Shown one piece after another: positions 42,489 through 52,215 of a stretch of 64,000 nucleotides of DNA. The stretch is from the NCBI GenBank assembly GCA_014190355.1, contig BJGH01000002.1:127992-191991 (forward strand). Reading direction: 5' to 3'. The position numbers and the translations under genes are program-made. How positions within the stretch are numbered: position 1 is the first letter of the stretch; each line of letters starts with the position of its first letter. The stretch is from Alphaproteobacteria bacterium (GTDB taxonomy: Bacteria; Pseudomonadota; Alphaproteobacteria; Rickettsiales; UBA1997). The notes under the pieces were generated by a model that saw only the letters and a program-made list of their open reading frames with translations, did not search any database and was not told where the DNA came from.

Positions 42489-42564
42489 TGGTGCCTAGAG
42501 GCGGAATCGAACCACCGACACAAGGATTTTCAGTCCTTTGCTCTACCGACTGAGCTATCTAGGC
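42489..42564 (-). tRNA. tRNA-Phe(GAA)
   Basis: Minus-strand cloverleaf: acceptor GCCTAGA/TCTAGGC, D stem GCTC/GAGC, anticodon stem AAGGA/TCCTT with loop CTGAAAA (anticodon GAA, Phe), T arm CGGTGG-type stem with GTTCGATTC, discriminator A and encoded CCA. 76 nt. Confidence 0.94.
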
Positions 42565-42734
42565 ACAAGGCTTGTCAGATAATGGATTTAAGTGTTTTAA
42601 AGCTAAATTTTGAGATGATAATTTATCAAAAAAAACTTAAAATAAGTCCTTAACAAAAAACATTGTAGTTTTTAATTTTTTTATTATAATTGTCCTTGGT
42701 TTATTTTGCAAGTGTTAGAATAAAAATTAATATT

Positions 42735-42878
42735 ATGGTAGAAATTTCTGATTATAGTAACTATGTTTTGGCAAGCTATGTAATTACAGCTTTGCTTTGT
42801 TCAATGTTTTTTGGAGCGGTGGTTATTAAATTTTTTTATTTAAAAAAACAATTCATAACAAATAATGAAAACAAATAA
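42735..42878 (+). CDS. ccmD: Heme exporter protein CcmD
   Basis: 47 residues from the ATG at 42735; a longer in-frame ORF begins upstream but its extra part is unlike CcmD. It has an acidic start (MVEISDYSNYVLASYVITAL), one membrane helix, and a basic tail (YLKKQF), the usual CcmD form. CcmD helps release holo-CcmE from the CcmABC heme-delivery complex in cytochrome c maturation. Its end overlaps ccmE by 14 bases, supporting the call. ccmA, B and C are not in the window. Confidence 0.8.
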   Translation: MVEISDYSNYVLASYVITALLCSMFFGAVVIKFFYLKKQFITNNENK

Positions 42879-43296
42879 ATATCAACAAAAAAGAATAATA
42901 TTTGTTGTAGTTATTTTTCTTATTTCGCTACTAGGATTTTTGTTAATAATTAACAATTTTCGTGAAAATTTGGTTTTTTTTTACTCGCCAAAAGAAATTA
43001 TTGATCAAGAAATTATTTTAAAAAAAATTAACAATAAGATAATTCGCGTCGGGGGATTGGTCAAAGAAAATTCTTTAAAAAAAATTGATGCACTTACCAT
43101 TGAATTTGTTATTACTGATTACGACAAAGATTTAATAATATCTCATAAAGGCATAGTTCCTGATTTGTTTCGCGATAAACAAGGAGTTATTGCCAAGGGT
43201 TTTTATGATCAACCACAAAAAAAATTCTATTCCCAAGAATTATTGGTTAAACATGATGAAAATTATATCCCTGCCGAACTAAAAAATATTAAATAA
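42865..43296 (+). CDS. ccmE: Cytochrome c maturation heme chaperone CcmE
   Basis: 143 residues. One N-terminal membrane helix (about 10-30) anchors a periplasmic OB-fold domain: FFYSPKEI, IIRVGGLVKENS, FVITDYDKDL and GIVPDLFRDKQGVIAKGFYD. The heme-attaching His130 and Tyr134 lie in VKHDENYIP, the conserved HxxxY of CcmE. It takes heme from CcmCD and passes it to CcmF for apocytochrome c. It overlaps ccmD. A perfect palindrome covers its stop codon. Confidence 0.95.
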   Translation: MKTNKYQQKRIIFVVVIFLISLLGFLLIINNFRENLVFFYSPKEIIDQEIILKKINNKIIRVGGLVKENSLKKIDALTIEFVITDYDKDLIISHKGIVPDLFRDKQGVIAKGFYDQPQKKFYSQELLVKHDENYIPAELKNIK

Positions 43297-43312
43297 AATT
43301 TTATTTAATATT
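43285..43312 (+). terminator. Palindromic terminator candidate at the ccmE stop
   Basis: A perfect 28-base palindrome (AATATTAAATAAAA and its complement) spans the ccmE stop codon and is followed by TTAT. The stem is all A-T, so terminator strength is uncertain, but its position fits the end of ccmDE. Confidence 0.45.
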
Positions 43313-43686
43313 TTATCGCAAAAGCTCAAATTAAAAATGCTAGTTGAGTTTTCAGATCGAAATAAAAGGTTTATGACCAATTGATGGGAGATATCTTGAT
43401 TTAACCCCAGATTCGCATAACTACAATGTTGACTACAATATGATATTAAAAAATAACAAAACTCAAATTATCAAGTAATTTTAAGGTAAGAGTTGAAATA
43501 TTAGTGATTATGGTGAGGAGATCCAGATTGGCATAGCATCAAAATTATGAATAGTTTTAGTTGGGTTTGAAAGTCTGAGATCATTTCATTTAAGAATCGG
43601 GCTCAATAAGTTTGCCGAGCAATGAAGATTATCATCAACTCAAAATCGATATACTAAATGAAATATCGTTTGGTAATTTATATTTT
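43313..43686. other. Gene-free stretch between ccmE and the MerR-like gene
   Basis: About 375 bases that are less AT-rich than other spacers here, with no ORF above 30 codons of note. A perfect 10-base inverted repeat, ATTTCATTTA at 43583-43592 and TAAATGAAAT at 43655-43664, brackets its last part. It may be decayed coding or mobile DNA, but no remnant was recognised. Confidence 0.35.
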
Positions 43687-44403
43687 TTATAAATTTTTTA
43701 AAATTTTCGTTAATTCTTCAACATTAAGGTTAAGGCATTTGAGGCGGTGAACAAGTTGCTCTTTTAGTTTGGGATGAATATTGTAAAGTTTGATATTAGA
43801 AAAATCTTTGATTTTAGCAAGCGGATCAATTTTGTTGTATATGTCAAAATCCCCAGTTTGATTGGAAATATCCGGGGTTATGAATTGAGAGTTCGAAATT
43901 GGTAAATTGTCAGAAAATTCGGCTAGCGAACTAGTGCTGTGGTCAATATTTTCAGGTTGAGATTGCTGCTGATCATTTTTTTCATTACAAACATTAAGGT
44001 TAAATGACTCTTCATCATCATTACCAAAATTTATTACTAATTGATTGTTGTAATTTGTTTCAGTTAATTGTTCTTTAGAGTAATTTTCAAAGTAATGTTT
44101 TTTATTTGATGAATTTTTAGTTGGTTTTTTTGGATTTGATTTGTTATCTAAAATTTTTTTTAATTGCTCAAGATTGTAACCATCGTCATTAATAAGTCTT
44201 TTAATTTTTTTAAGGGTTATAAATTGTTTACTGGAAAATAGTTTTTGATTTAAATTATTAATATTTGGCTGGAGATCATTAAAAGCATCAATCCAAGCCA
44301 CTAGATCTTCTTCCTTGATATCGAGTTCTTCAGTAATTTCGAAGAATTCGTATTGAGTTGAGGTAAGTTTTTCTAATTTTTCGTTAATTTGCTCAAGAGT
44401 CAT
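43687..44403 (-). CDS. MerR-family-like HTH protein with long C-terminal tail
   Basis: 238 residues. Residues about 18-90 fit the MerR winged-helix pattern as found in an alphaproteobacterial subgroup: FFEITEELDIKEEDLVAWIDAF, then ITLKKIKRLINDDGYNLEQLKKIL (the IxxLLxxEGYTIxxVxxLL-type helix pair). The middle (90-185) is Asn/Gln/Ser-rich and disordered, and the end (IHPKLKEQLVHRLKCL) is helical. The wing arginines typical of MerR are replaced, so DNA binding is likely but not assured. It overlaps the PerM gene by 11 bases and would be translated with it. Confidence 0.6.
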   Translation of the reverse strand: MTLEQINEKLEKLTSTQYEFFEITEELDIKEEDLVAWIDAFNDLQPNINNLNQKLFSSKQFITLKKIKRLINDDGYNLEQLKKILDNKSNPKKPTKNSSNKKHYFENYSKEQLTETNYNNQLVINFGNDDEESFNLNVCNEKNDQQQSQPENIDHSTSSLAEFSDNLPISNSQFITPDISNQTGDFDIYNKIDPLAKIKDFSNIKLYNIHPKLKEQLVHRLKCLNLNVEELTKILKNL

Positions 44404-45457
44404 GGTTTTTTTTGTTATAATTGGAAATTAAATATTTGATAATTACTCCAAAAATAGCACTTAAAGGAACGGCAAAAATTATTCCAATAACGCCAAAGAG
44501 AGTTCCAAAAAAGAATAATCCAAAAATAATCCAAACGGGATGAAGACCAATCTTGTTACCAATTAAATTTGGAGTTAAGAAATTTGACTCAATAATTTGA
44601 CCAATCACAAAAACCCCACTCACCAAAGCGATATTGGTAAAATCAATTCCCCACTGGAACAATGCAACGACGATGGCAATTGTAACTCCGCAAAGCATAC
44701 CGATATAGGGAATAAATGAGAAAATTCCTGTCATCAAGCCAATCAAAAATCCATAATCTAATTTGCAAAAACTCAGTAAAGTTGCATAGATAAAGCCCAA
44801 GATCAGGCAAACTTGAATTTGTCCACGAATAAAACCTGCCAGAGCCTTATCGATATTTGAAGATAATTGGCGAATTGGTTTAGAAATTTTATGGGGTAAG
44901 TTATTGTTAAGGCTTTTAACTAGTCGATCCCAGTCTTTAAGTAAATAAAAAACTAAAATCGGCATGATAAAGATCAGCGATAAAATGTTGATTATTGAAG
45001 CTGAAGAGCTGATTGTATTAAGAAAAATATTCTTAATCAATTCACCAAACTTGCCTGTGAATTCTTCATTAGCTAAAACATGCGATAAATCTTTGTCAAA
45101 TCTAAAGCCAAATCCATTAAGGCTTTCAATGATTTTGGGATATATGTCTTGGCTAATGGTTTGAGTATAGCGTGGAAGATTTTCCAAGAGTTGCAAGGAT
45201 TGTTTGTAGAGCAGGGGAATTGTAATTAAAAATAATCCCGTAACGATTGCAAAGAAAATTAATAGGATAATTAGGGTTGAGAGGTTTCTTGGAATATGAT
45301 GGCGAATTTGTAGTTTATCAACCAAGGGATGAAGAAAATAAGCAATTATTAACGAGATAATGAAAGGTGTTAAAACACTTTTAATTTGATAAATGATAAA
45401 TATGCCAAAGCTAAGAAGTAATAAAACAATTAATATTTTATCTTTAAATTTCATCAT
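44393..45457 (-). CDS. AI-2E family transporter (PerM/UPF0118)
   Basis: 354 residues with seven or eight predicted membrane helices. Family features are VLTPFIISLIIAYFLHPLVDKL near the N-terminus, the soluble mid-domain (about 60-150), FIRGQIQVCLILGFIYA, and the C-terminal GNKIGLHPVWIIFGLFFFGTLFGVIGIIFAVPLSAI. The family includes TqsA and PerM; substrates are mostly unknown. In alphaproteobacteria it sits beside DUF2066 and purM, as here: DUF2066 is 21 bases upstream. Confidence 0.9.
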   Translation of the reverse strand: MMKFKDKILIVLLLLSFGIFIIYQIKSVLTPFIISLIIAYFLHPLVDKLQIRHHIPRNLSTLIILLIFFAIVTGLFLITIPLLYKQSLQLLENLPRYTQTISQDIYPKIIESLNGFGFRFDKDLSHVLANEEFTGKFGELIKNIFLNTISSSASIINILSLIFIMPILVFYLLKDWDRLVKSLNNNLPHKISKPIRQLSSNIDKALAGFIRGQIQVCLILGFIYATLLSFCKLDYGFLIGLMTGIFSFIPYIGMLCGVTIAIVVALFQWGIDFTNIALVSGVFVIGQIIESNFLTPNLIGNKIGLHPVWIIFGLFFFGTLFGVIGIIFAVPLSAIFGVIIKYLISNYNKKNHDS

Positions 45458-45478
45458 TTTAGTTTATAGTCAATAAAA

Positions 45479-46576
45479 TTATTTAAGAGTAACTAAGTAA
45501 AAATTTTCACTTTTTTTGTCAGCATCAGCATTGATTTTGGCAAGATTATCTTCAATTTTATTATTGCCATCGTTGTAATTTACTGAAATAACGGCGTAAT
45601 CCCGTGCAATTGATTCGATATTGAGTTGATTAATAAAATTAGCATTCTCAATTTGTTTTTTAAAATTTATCCAGCTATCTAAATCATTAAGATAAATTCC
45701 AAGGCGAATAAAGTTATTGTTGAGATTTTTGTCATTGGCAATTTGAGCAGTGCTGAGGTATTCAATAGTTTTTTGAGCAACGGTGTCAAGCAATTGTTCG
45801 AAATTTAGGCGATCAACATTTACAAAGCTCAAGCGAATTTGCTTGTTTTGCATTTTGCGCATGTAATTAACATCAAGAGTAATTTTATTTTCAATATTAT
45901 CGTAATTAAGAATAATGGTGTAAGCACTATTGGCATTATATTTAGCAAGCATTTGTTCAAGGTCGCCATATTTGATATTGGTAATATTTTCGCTATTAAC
46001 TATGGCAATATTGTCAACATCACTTTGTCCAACTACAAAGTTTTTTTTATTTTTTTTCCCCAAGGAACGGTTCAGGGCATATCGCCAAAGATTATCTTGT
46101 TCCCATAAAATAATTCTTTTGTTTTGATTAATTCCAGCGATAATTAAAGCAGTTTCTTTGTTTTCTGAATTTTTAAATGCAGACTCATTGCCTTGGTCCT
46201 TTAGTTGTTGAGATTTTTGTTTAAGAATGTGGTCAACAAAATTTTTGGCAAAAGTTATATTAAAATTAGCAGAATAAACATTTCCGGCAATTTTTTCATC
46301 TTGGATTTGCTCAGAGCTAACCATGTCAGAAATTTCCTCATCATTAATTTCATCGGCGATTGCTAGGTTCAATTGGAGACGAGTTAACAAAATTAAAAAA
46401 CCGTCGCGACGAGCACTTGCAACTGCCATATTTCTAGCCTGAGCGGGAGATTTACCTTTAACTTTTGTTGGGATATTTTCAACTAAATAAAGTTCATTAT
46501 TTGCCCCAAAAGCACTGGCATGGAAAACAAAAATTGTCGTCCAAAATAAGTTAAAAATAAAAAGAAATCTTAACAT
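45479..46576 (-). CDS. DUF2066 family exported protein
   Basis: 365 residues with a signal peptide (LRFLFIFNLFWTTIFVFHASAFGA). The DUF2066 opening is clear: LYLVENIPTKVKGKSPAQARNMAVASARRDGFLILLTRL, followed by ISDMVSSEQIQDEKIAGNVYSANFNITF. The remainder has regular alpha/beta character (LIIAGINQNKRIILWE; TIILNYDN). The family is of unknown function, periplasmic or envelope-associated, and conserved next to perM and purM in alphaproteobacteria. Divergent from purM; first gene of the DUF2066-PerM-MerR operon. Confidence 0.85.
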   Translation of the reverse strand: MLRFLFIFNLFWTTIFVFHASAFGANNELYLVENIPTKVKGKSPAQARNMAVASARRDGFLILLTRLQLNLAIADEINDEEISDMVSSEQIQDEKIAGNVYSANFNITFAKNFVDHILKQKSQQLKDQGNESAFKNSENKETALIIAGINQNKRIILWEQDNLWRYALNRSLGKKNKKNFVVGQSDVDNIAIVNSENITNIKYGDLEQMLAKYNANSAYTIILNYDNIENKITLDVNYMRKMQNKQIRLSFVNVDRLNFEQLLDTVAQKTIEYLSTAQIANDKNLNNNFIRLGIYLNDLDSWINFKKQIENANFINQLNIESIARDYAVISVNYNDGNNKIEDNLAKINADADKKSENFYLVTLK

Positions 46577-46761
46577 AAATGCTTAACGAGTTAATTTGCA
46601 ATTGATTTATTAGTTGTGAATTTATTAAAAAATTAAAAATAATTAGTTTTTAATTAAAAAAATTGTTTGAAATTAAACTTAATATTGCTATTCTTGAAGT
46701 CCAGTATTTTTTTTTAACAGCTGTATCATAAACAAATTAGTTTAACCAATTAATAAATTTA

Positions 46762-47754
46762 ATGTCTTCAACATATAAAAAAGCCGGTGTTGATATTGAT
46801 GCTGGCAATCATCTAGTAAATTTAATTAAACCATTAGCAAGCGCGACCAAAAGAGTCGGTTGTAACTCTGATTTGGGAGGTTTTGGGGCATTGTTTGATT
46901 TAAAATCATGCGGTTTTAAAGATCCGATTCTGGTATCTTCAACCGATGGAGTTGGAACTAAACTAAAAATTGCAATTGAAACCAACAAACATGATACAAT
47001 TGGCATTGATTTAGTTGCGATGTCAGTTAATGATTTAATTGTTCAAGGTGCAACACCTCTTTTTTTCTTAGATTATTTTGCTTGTAGTAAGCTTGATATT
47101 GCGACTGCACAAGCGGTAATTTCTGGAATTGCTGAAGGCTGTAAGCAAGCAAATTGTGCATTGGTTGGAGGGGAAACTGCAGAAATGCCTGACATGTATC
47201 ATGGAAATGATTATGATCTAGCGGGTTTTGCGGTTGGTGCAGTTGAGCGTAAGCAAATTTTGCCTAGACAAACTAAAGAAAATGATATAGTTCTGGGTTT
47301 AGCTTCAAGCGGTGTTCATTCTAACGGATTTTCTCTTGCTCGTTACATTTTGAAAGAAAATAATTTAAAATTCAGTGATGTGGCTTTTGATAATAAAAAC
47401 TTTGGCGAGGTTTTGCTTACCCCTACAAAAATCTATGTTTCTAGCGTGTTGCAAGCATTGAAAACTGACAAGATTAAAGCTTTGGCTCATATCACCGGAG
47501 GAGGTTTAGAAGAAAATTTACAAAGAGTCTTGAATAAAAATTTAACAAGTAAGATAAATTTTCAGGCTTGGCAAATGCCGGAAATTTTTCAAGTTTTACA
47601 GAAAGTTGGTAAAGTTGAAGATAGTGAAATGCGAAGAACCTTTAATTGCGGGATAGGGATGGTTATTGTTGTTGATAAGTCTGCAGTTGATGAGGTTATA
47701 CAAATTTTTGAGCAAAATGGTGAAAAGGTTTATATTATTGGGGAGTTGGTATGA
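46762..47754 (+). CDS. purM: Phosphoribosylformylglycinamidine cyclo-ligase
   Basis: 330 residues. It makes aminoimidazole ribonucleotide in purine synthesis. Family segments are [97 protein letters not shown] and [16 protein letters not shown], all in order. In most alphaproteobacteria purN follows; here the next gene, overlapping by 4 bases (ATGA), is instead a detached C-terminal piece of IleRS. Confidence 0.96.
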   Translation: MSSTYKKAGVDIDAGNHLVNLIKPLASATKRVGCNSDLGGFGALFDLKSCGFKDPILVSSTDGVGTKLKIAIETNKHDTIGIDLVAMSVNDLIVQGATPLFFLDYFACSKLDIATAQAVISGIAEGCKQANCALVGGETAEMPDMYHGNDYDLAGFAVGAVERKQILPRQTKENDIVLGLASSGVHSNGFSLARYILKENNLKFSDVAFDNKNFGEVLLTPTKIYVSSVLQALKTDKIKALAHITGGGLEENLQRVLNKNLTSKINFQAWQMPEIFQVLQKVGKVEDSEMRRTFNCGIGMVIVVDKSAVDEVIQIFEQNGEKVYIIGELV

Positions 47755-48563
47755 ATCTAATTCAGCGCAATATTTCAGTTCATCTACAAGACTTTCCTAA
47801 TGTCGAATTTATCAAAGATAATGATGTTCTTGTCGAGCAAATGGATTTAGTCAGAAATATCTGTTCGCAAGTTTTGTCAATTCGCGATCATTTGAATTTA
47901 AGGGTAAGATTGCCTTTGGCAAGTCTTACAATAATTGGTAAAGATGCCGATAAACTTTTAAGTTTTAAAGAGGTTATAGCTGATGAGGTCAATGTCAAAG
48001 AAGTTAAAACTCAAGAGAATCTTGATCAATATGCTGAATTAAAATTGCAGGTTAATTTTAAAAAAATCGGCAGTAAATATTCAGCAAAAGTCAAAGATAT
48101 AACTCAGGCAATGCGTCAAGGTAATTGGCAAAAAATCGGCGATGGCAAAATTATTATTGCAGACATAGAACTTTTAGCCGATGAATTTGAGTTAAAATTA
48201 AGTCCCAAAAATTATGATCAAAAAAATTTCCAACTAAGTGCCTTGACAAGCAACGACTATTTAGTAATGCTTGATATTGTTGTAACCAAGGAGTTATTTG
48301 ACGAAGGAATTGCTCGTGATATAATTAGATCGATTCAACAAAATCGTAAAAATGCCAATCTTGAGATTACCCAAAAAATCAATCTAAAGTTATTTTCTTC
48401 TCAAGAGCAAGTTAAAGAAGTAGCAAAGACTTTTTCCAGTTACATTTCTCAGCAAGTTTTGGCCGATAAAATTGAAGTAATAGAAAATAAAACAAATGAT
48501 AAATCTTTTACAATATTTGAAAATATACTTGACGATGGAGATTTATTTGTAGCTTTTAAGTAA
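47751..48563 (+). CDS. Free-standing C-terminal region of isoleucyl-tRNA synthetase
   Basis: 270 residues that match the last quarter of the long (eukaryote-like, Rickettsia-type) Ile[15 protein letters not shown], then [34 protein letters not shown] is the end of the anticodon-binding helices, followed by [26 protein letters not shown], and the C-terminal [38 protein letters not shown]. The catalytic domain (HIGH, KMSKS) is absent and nothing upstream encodes it; purM occupies that place. The frame is open for its full length, with a start overlapping the purM stop (ATGA). It may be a remnant of a duplicated ileS or a functional split part; the sequence here cannot decide. Confidence 0.8.
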   Translation: MNLIQRNISVHLQDFPNVEFIKDNDVLVEQMDLVRNICSQVLSIRDHLNLRVRLPLASLTIIGKDADKLLSFKEVIADEVNVKEVKTQENLDQYAELKLQVNFKKIGSKYSAKVKDITQAMRQGNWQKIGDGKIIIADIELLADEFELKLSPKNYDQKNFQLSALTSNDYLVMLDIVVTKELFDEGIARDIIRSIQQNRKNANLEITQKINLKLFSSQEQVKEVAKTFSSYISQQVLADKIEVIENKTNDKSFTIFENILDDGDLFVAFK

Positions 48564-48702
48564 GATAGATAGTTTTAGTGAAAAATTTTATTATTAAATA
48601 ATTTTAAATTTTTTCAAACAAAGTTTTTTATTGTAATTTATTATAACAAAAAACAGTTCTTTTTATTAACTTAAATTAAATTTTGTAAAATAAGATTTAT
48701 AC

Positions 48703-49506
48703 TTAACTAAAGTAAAAAGAAGTCTCTATTGGAACATGATCAGAAGGTTGATTTTGTAAACGAAAATCACGATATATTTTTCCACTTTTCAAATAATTTT
48801 TTAAATCAGGCGATATCCAGATATGATCGAGTCTTCTTCCGCGATCAGACTTTAGCGGCTCTAATGCTCGATAACTCCACCAGCTATAAAGTTTTTCATG
48901 CGGATTAATAAAATGTCGATGAGTATCAACAAATCCCAAAGAGTTTTGTAGTTTAGTTATTTTTTCAATTTCAATTGCAGTATGAGAAACGACATTTTGC
49001 ATCTGCTTATGAGACCAGACATCATGTTCTAATGGAGCAATATTAAAGTCACCAACAATTATTATTTTTGACTGGGAAGAATTTTGTAAGCTAAAAAAAT
49101 CACTCATCCAATCAACAAATTTAAGTTTATGATCAAATTTATTATTGATTTTTGGATCGGCAATATCACCCCCTGCTGGAACATAAAAATTATGAATAGT
49201 TACATCACCTATTGGACTTTGGATTTGACTGCAAATATGGCGTTTATGGCCGTAGTTAAGAATATCAATTTTTTTGGTATTTAGGAGAGGAAATTTGCTG
49301 AGAATTGCAACGCCATTATAAGATTTTTCACCGCAAAATTCAATGAAGTTAAAGCCATATGAGATTAATTCAAAAATAGGAAAAGATTGGTCTTCAACCT
49401 TGGTTTCTTGCAAACAAATTACATCTGGATTTGCAAGGTCAATAAATTTTTTTAAAAGACCAATTCTTAGGCGTAAGGAATTGATGTTCCAAGAGACAAT
49501 TTTCAC
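48703..49506 (-). CDS. xth: Exodeoxyribonuclease III
   Basis: 267 residues from the GTG at 49506, giving (M)KIVSWNINSLRLRI, the family's usual start; a TTG three codons earlier is also in frame. Catalytic motifs of the AP endonuclease/exonuclease III fold are present: DVICLQETKVED (Glu), NFYVPAGG, IIVGDFNIAPLEHDVW (Asp, Asn), YSWWSYR, and RRLDHIWIS plus PSDHVPI (Asp, His). It cuts DNA at abasic sites and so acts after the UDG at 20582. Follows the SIMPL gene with 1 base between. Confidence 0.94.
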   Translation of the reverse strand: MKIVSWNINSLRLRIGLLKKFIDLANPDVICLQETKVEDQSFPIFELISYGFNFIEFCGEKSYNGVAILSKFPLLNTKKIDILNYGHKRHICSQIQSPIGDVTIHNFYVPAGGDIADPKINNKFDHKLKFVDWMSDFFSLQNSSQSKIIIVGDFNIAPLEHDVWSHKQMQNVVSHTAIEIEKITKLQNSLGFVDTHRHFINPHEKLYSWWSYRALEPLKSDRGRRLDHIWISPDLKNYLKSGKIYRDFRLQNQPSDHVPIETSFYFS

Positions 49507-49507
49507 C

Positions 49508-50353
49508 TTAATCAATTTGATATGTTACGACAACGCTTGAGCGAATTTTTTGTTCACCATTTTCACCTTGAATTAGACTTACTGATGGCATAAAATCATC
49601 ACGATTTTCAATGAAGCCATGTTTTTTCAAACGCTCAAAGTCAGTGCTTTGAGAACCTTCATTGAATTTAATAAATTTTTTTAGTTTAACACCTAAAGCC
49701 TTGGCGATGTTTTTAGCATCTTGCTTTGCAAACTCAATTGCTTGTGATCTAGCTTGTTCTTTGTATTTATCGATATTTTCAATTTCATAGGTAATCGTTC
49801 CAATATCAAGGATTTCTTTATCATTTAAGTAATCAATTATTTCTCCAGATTTTTTAATATCGCGAAGCTTAACAAATATTACTTGGGAAGCTTCAAAAGA
49901 AATCGGATTGTTTTTGATATTTGGGCAGTTTGCTCCTTTTTTGCATAAGTCTATTGGATATTTTGGTCGATTTACATAATTTTCAGTTTTGATATCTTCT
50001 TTGTTGATACCCTTTTCGTATAATTCTAGCATAATTTGATTGACCTTTTGGATCATTTTTTGATGAGCATCTTTAGCAGTTTTTTCGGTTGATGAAACAA
50101 CGAAGAAAAAATTACCAATATCAGCCGTTAACTTGATTTCATAATATCCTCTACCATTAATAAAATTTTGTAGTCCTGCATTTTTTTTATTGCTTATATC
50201 AACTATCACTTCATAGCTTTTTATAATACAAAAGACTGAAAGAATAATGCATAAAAATGAAAAATTATTTTTAAGATTACGATCATTAAAAATTGATCGA
50301 TGGTTTAATTTATTAGGATCAGGCGATTCAAAATCTTCAAAGTTATTTTTCAT
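49508..50353 (-). CDS. SIMPL domain (DUF541) protein
   Basis: 281 residues. One membrane helix at about 31-48 (FLCIILSVFCIIKSYEVIV) anchors a periplasmic SIMPL domain: GRGYYEIKLTADIGNFFFVVSST, KMIQKVNQIMLELYEKGINKEDIKTENY, then YEIENIDKYKEQARSQAIEFAKQDAKNIAKALGVKLKKFIKF. The family (BP26/OMP28, YggE) forms ring-like oligomers of uncertain function, linked to stress or envelope roles. A pair of cysteines in CKKGANC is in the loop typical of the alphaproteobacterial type. Upstream of xth. Confidence 0.88.
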   Translation of the reverse strand: MKNNFEDFESPDPNKLNHRSIFNDRNLKNNFSFLCIILSVFCIIKSYEVIVDISNKKNAGLQNFINGRGYYEIKLTADIGNFFFVVSSTEKTAKDAHQKMIQKVNQIMLELYEKGINKEDIKTENYVNRPKYPIDLCKKGANCPNIKNNPISFEASQVIFVKLRDIKKSGEIIDYLNDKEILDIGTITYEIENIDKYKEQARSQAIEFAKQDAKNIAKALGVKLKKFIKFNEGSQSTDFERLKKHGFIENRDDFMPSVSLIQGENGEQKIRSSVVVTYQID

Positions 50354-50437
50354 AGGTTTTTTATTAGTTTTTTTTCAAGTTTTTTTATTTTTTTTTAAAA
50401 AGCTAGCAAAAAATTTAAAAAAAAATTTCTAGTATTA

Positions 50438-51211
50438 TTAAGAAACATCGCCTACTGAAATAGTAAAATTTTTTTGATCTTTTATAATTATAATATTTCC
50501 GTATTCATCAATATCATTAAAAATTCCCGTAAATAAATTTTGTTGATTATCTTTGCCTAGATTGATGGTAACTTTTTGGTGAAGTTGATAAGCCTTTTCA
50601 AGCCAAATTTTTTTTAAATTTTTAAAACCAAATTTCTCCCATATTTTAAAAAAATTATCAAATTCGTCTAGGAATTTCTCAAGAAGTTGAAGGTTAGAAA
50701 TTTTGAGATCAAATTCACTAAGATTTCCAGAGGCAAATCTGGTGTTATTTGGATTGTTATTAATATTAACGCCAATACCTATTATTGCTAGTTTTTGATT
50801 ATCGTTAATTGTAGTATTTTCAACAAGAATTCCTGCAATTTTCTTATTTTCAATTAGTAAGTCATTGGGCCATTTATTTAAAATATTTAGCTTTTTTGCA
50901 CTAAGATTACTTATCGTTTTATTTAAGACAATTCCACAAAATAGTGGCAAGGTAGATAAGAATTGAGAGTTAATCATGCTTAGATCAACGCATAATGAAA
51001 AATATAGATTGCCAAGAGGTGATTGCCATTGACGATTCATTCTCCCTTTTCCTATGGTTTGGATATCGCTTAAAATTATTTCGTTAGCGAAGATTTGGCG
51101 ATTATTAAGTAATTCTTTTGCCAAGTCATTAGTACTAGTAACTTGATGATAATGGTGAATTAAAAAATTTTTGTAGCTATAATTTTGAAAGAAATCTTTT
51201 GAATTAGTCAT
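50438..51211 (-). CDS. birA: Biotin--[acetyl-CoA-carboxylase] ligase
   Basis: 257 residues, enzyme domain only (no N-terminal HTH, so not the repressor form). Key segments are YHQVTSTNDLAKELL, IQTIGKGRMNRQWQSPLGNLYFSL (the GRGRxxRxW biotinyl-AMP loop, here GKGRMNRQW), LNKWPNDLLIENKKIAGILVEN and IGIGVNIN. It attaches biotin to carrier proteins of carboxylases. Its start overlaps the yaaA stop by 4 bases on the same strand. Confidence 0.93.
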   Translation of the reverse strand: MTNSKDFFQNYSYKNFLIHHYHQVTSTNDLAKELLNNRQIFANEIILSDIQTIGKGRMNRQWQSPLGNLYFSLCVDLSMINSQFLSTLPLFCGIVLNKTISNLSAKKLNILNKWPNDLLIENKKIAGILVENTTINDNQKLAIIGIGVNINNNPNNTRFASGNLSEFDLKISNLQLLEKFLDEFDNFFKIWEKFGFKNLKKIWLEKAYQLHQKVTINLGKDNQQNLFTGIFNDIDEYGNIIIIKDQKNFTISVGDVS

Positions 51212-51954
51212 CGGCTAAAAATCCAATTAGTTGGATCAGAAAGTTGTTGATTAAAGCTATAGTCTTCATCCTTAAATTTTTTTAGATCAATTGGATCGGT
51301 TATATTGTTTAGTATTGCATAATTTGCCATAAGTCCCCGAGCTTTCTTAGCATTAATTCCAATAATTTTGAAAACGCCATTTTTCTTTTCCTTAAAAATT
51401 ATATTGTAAACTTTTTGAGGAATTTTTTTAAAATCAATTACTGCGGAATATTCTTGTGACGCAAGGTTTACAAGATCTTTGGATTTATCTTTCGATAAAT
51501 AATCGTTAATTTTTTCGCTCCAGAATTCATAGAGATTTTTTTTAAAAAAATCAACTTTACTAAAATCCGTTGCCATTTCAAGGCGGTAGGGTTTAATTAG
51601 GTCTAAGGGTCGAAGTATGCCATACAAACCCGATATAATGCGAATATGTTCTTGAGCGTATTTAAAATTTTTTTCGGTAAATTTATTTTTAGTAATTTTT
51701 GAATAAACATCACCATCGTATGCCAGTAATGCTTGACGCTGAGGATTAACAGCAAAGTCTTTAAATCTTTGAAAGTTAAGTTGAGCAAGATTAGGGCTTA
51801 TGTCCATAAGATTTTCTAGGTTTTTACTATCCAATTTTTTCAATTCTTTTGCAAGAATTTCTGCCTCCTTGATAAACTCTGGCTGGCTATGAATTTTCAA
51901 ATCAAAATTGGTTTTATAGTCGAGAGACTTAGCCGGCGATAATAAAATGATCAT
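51208..51954 (-). CDS. yaaA: Peroxide stress protein YaaA (DUF328/UPF0246)
   Basis: 248 residues. The start MIILLSPAKSLDYKT is diagnostic. Other conserved parts are SQPEFIKEAEILAKELKKL, ALLAYDGDVYSKI, IRIISGLYGILRPLDLIKPYRLEM, LVNLASQEYS and KKARGLMANYAI. In E. coli YaaA lowers free iron and protects DNA during hydrogen peroxide stress. Paired with birA by a 4-base overlap. Confidence 0.94.
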   Translation of the reverse strand: MIILLSPAKSLDYKTNFDLKIHSQPEFIKEAEILAKELKKLDSKNLENLMDISPNLAQLNFQRFKDFAVNPQRQALLAYDGDVYSKITKNKFTEKNFKYAQEHIRIISGLYGILRPLDLIKPYRLEMATDFSKVDFFKKNLYEFWSEKINDYLSKDKSKDLVNLASQEYSAVIDFKKIPQKVYNIIFKEKKNGVFKIIGINAKKARGLMANYAILNNITDPIDLKKFKDEDYSFNQQLSDPTNWIFSR

Positions 51955-52215
51955 AAAAAAAATGTTTACTTGCTTTTAAATTAAGCTTTGGTTAAATTAT
52001 TAATCATTACATTTCAAAGTCAAATATTTTACAAATTATTTTGTAATGGATTTTGTGCTAAAGATTGAGCATCAGAGATTTTGCATCTGGATTTATATAT
52101 CATTCACTCAAATCGTTATTGTGATCATTAGCAAAGCAATCCCAGAAAATTTTTTGATCTCAATCTTTGGATTAAATGTCTTTGAATTTATTAAAATAAA
52201 AATTTAAAATAATTT

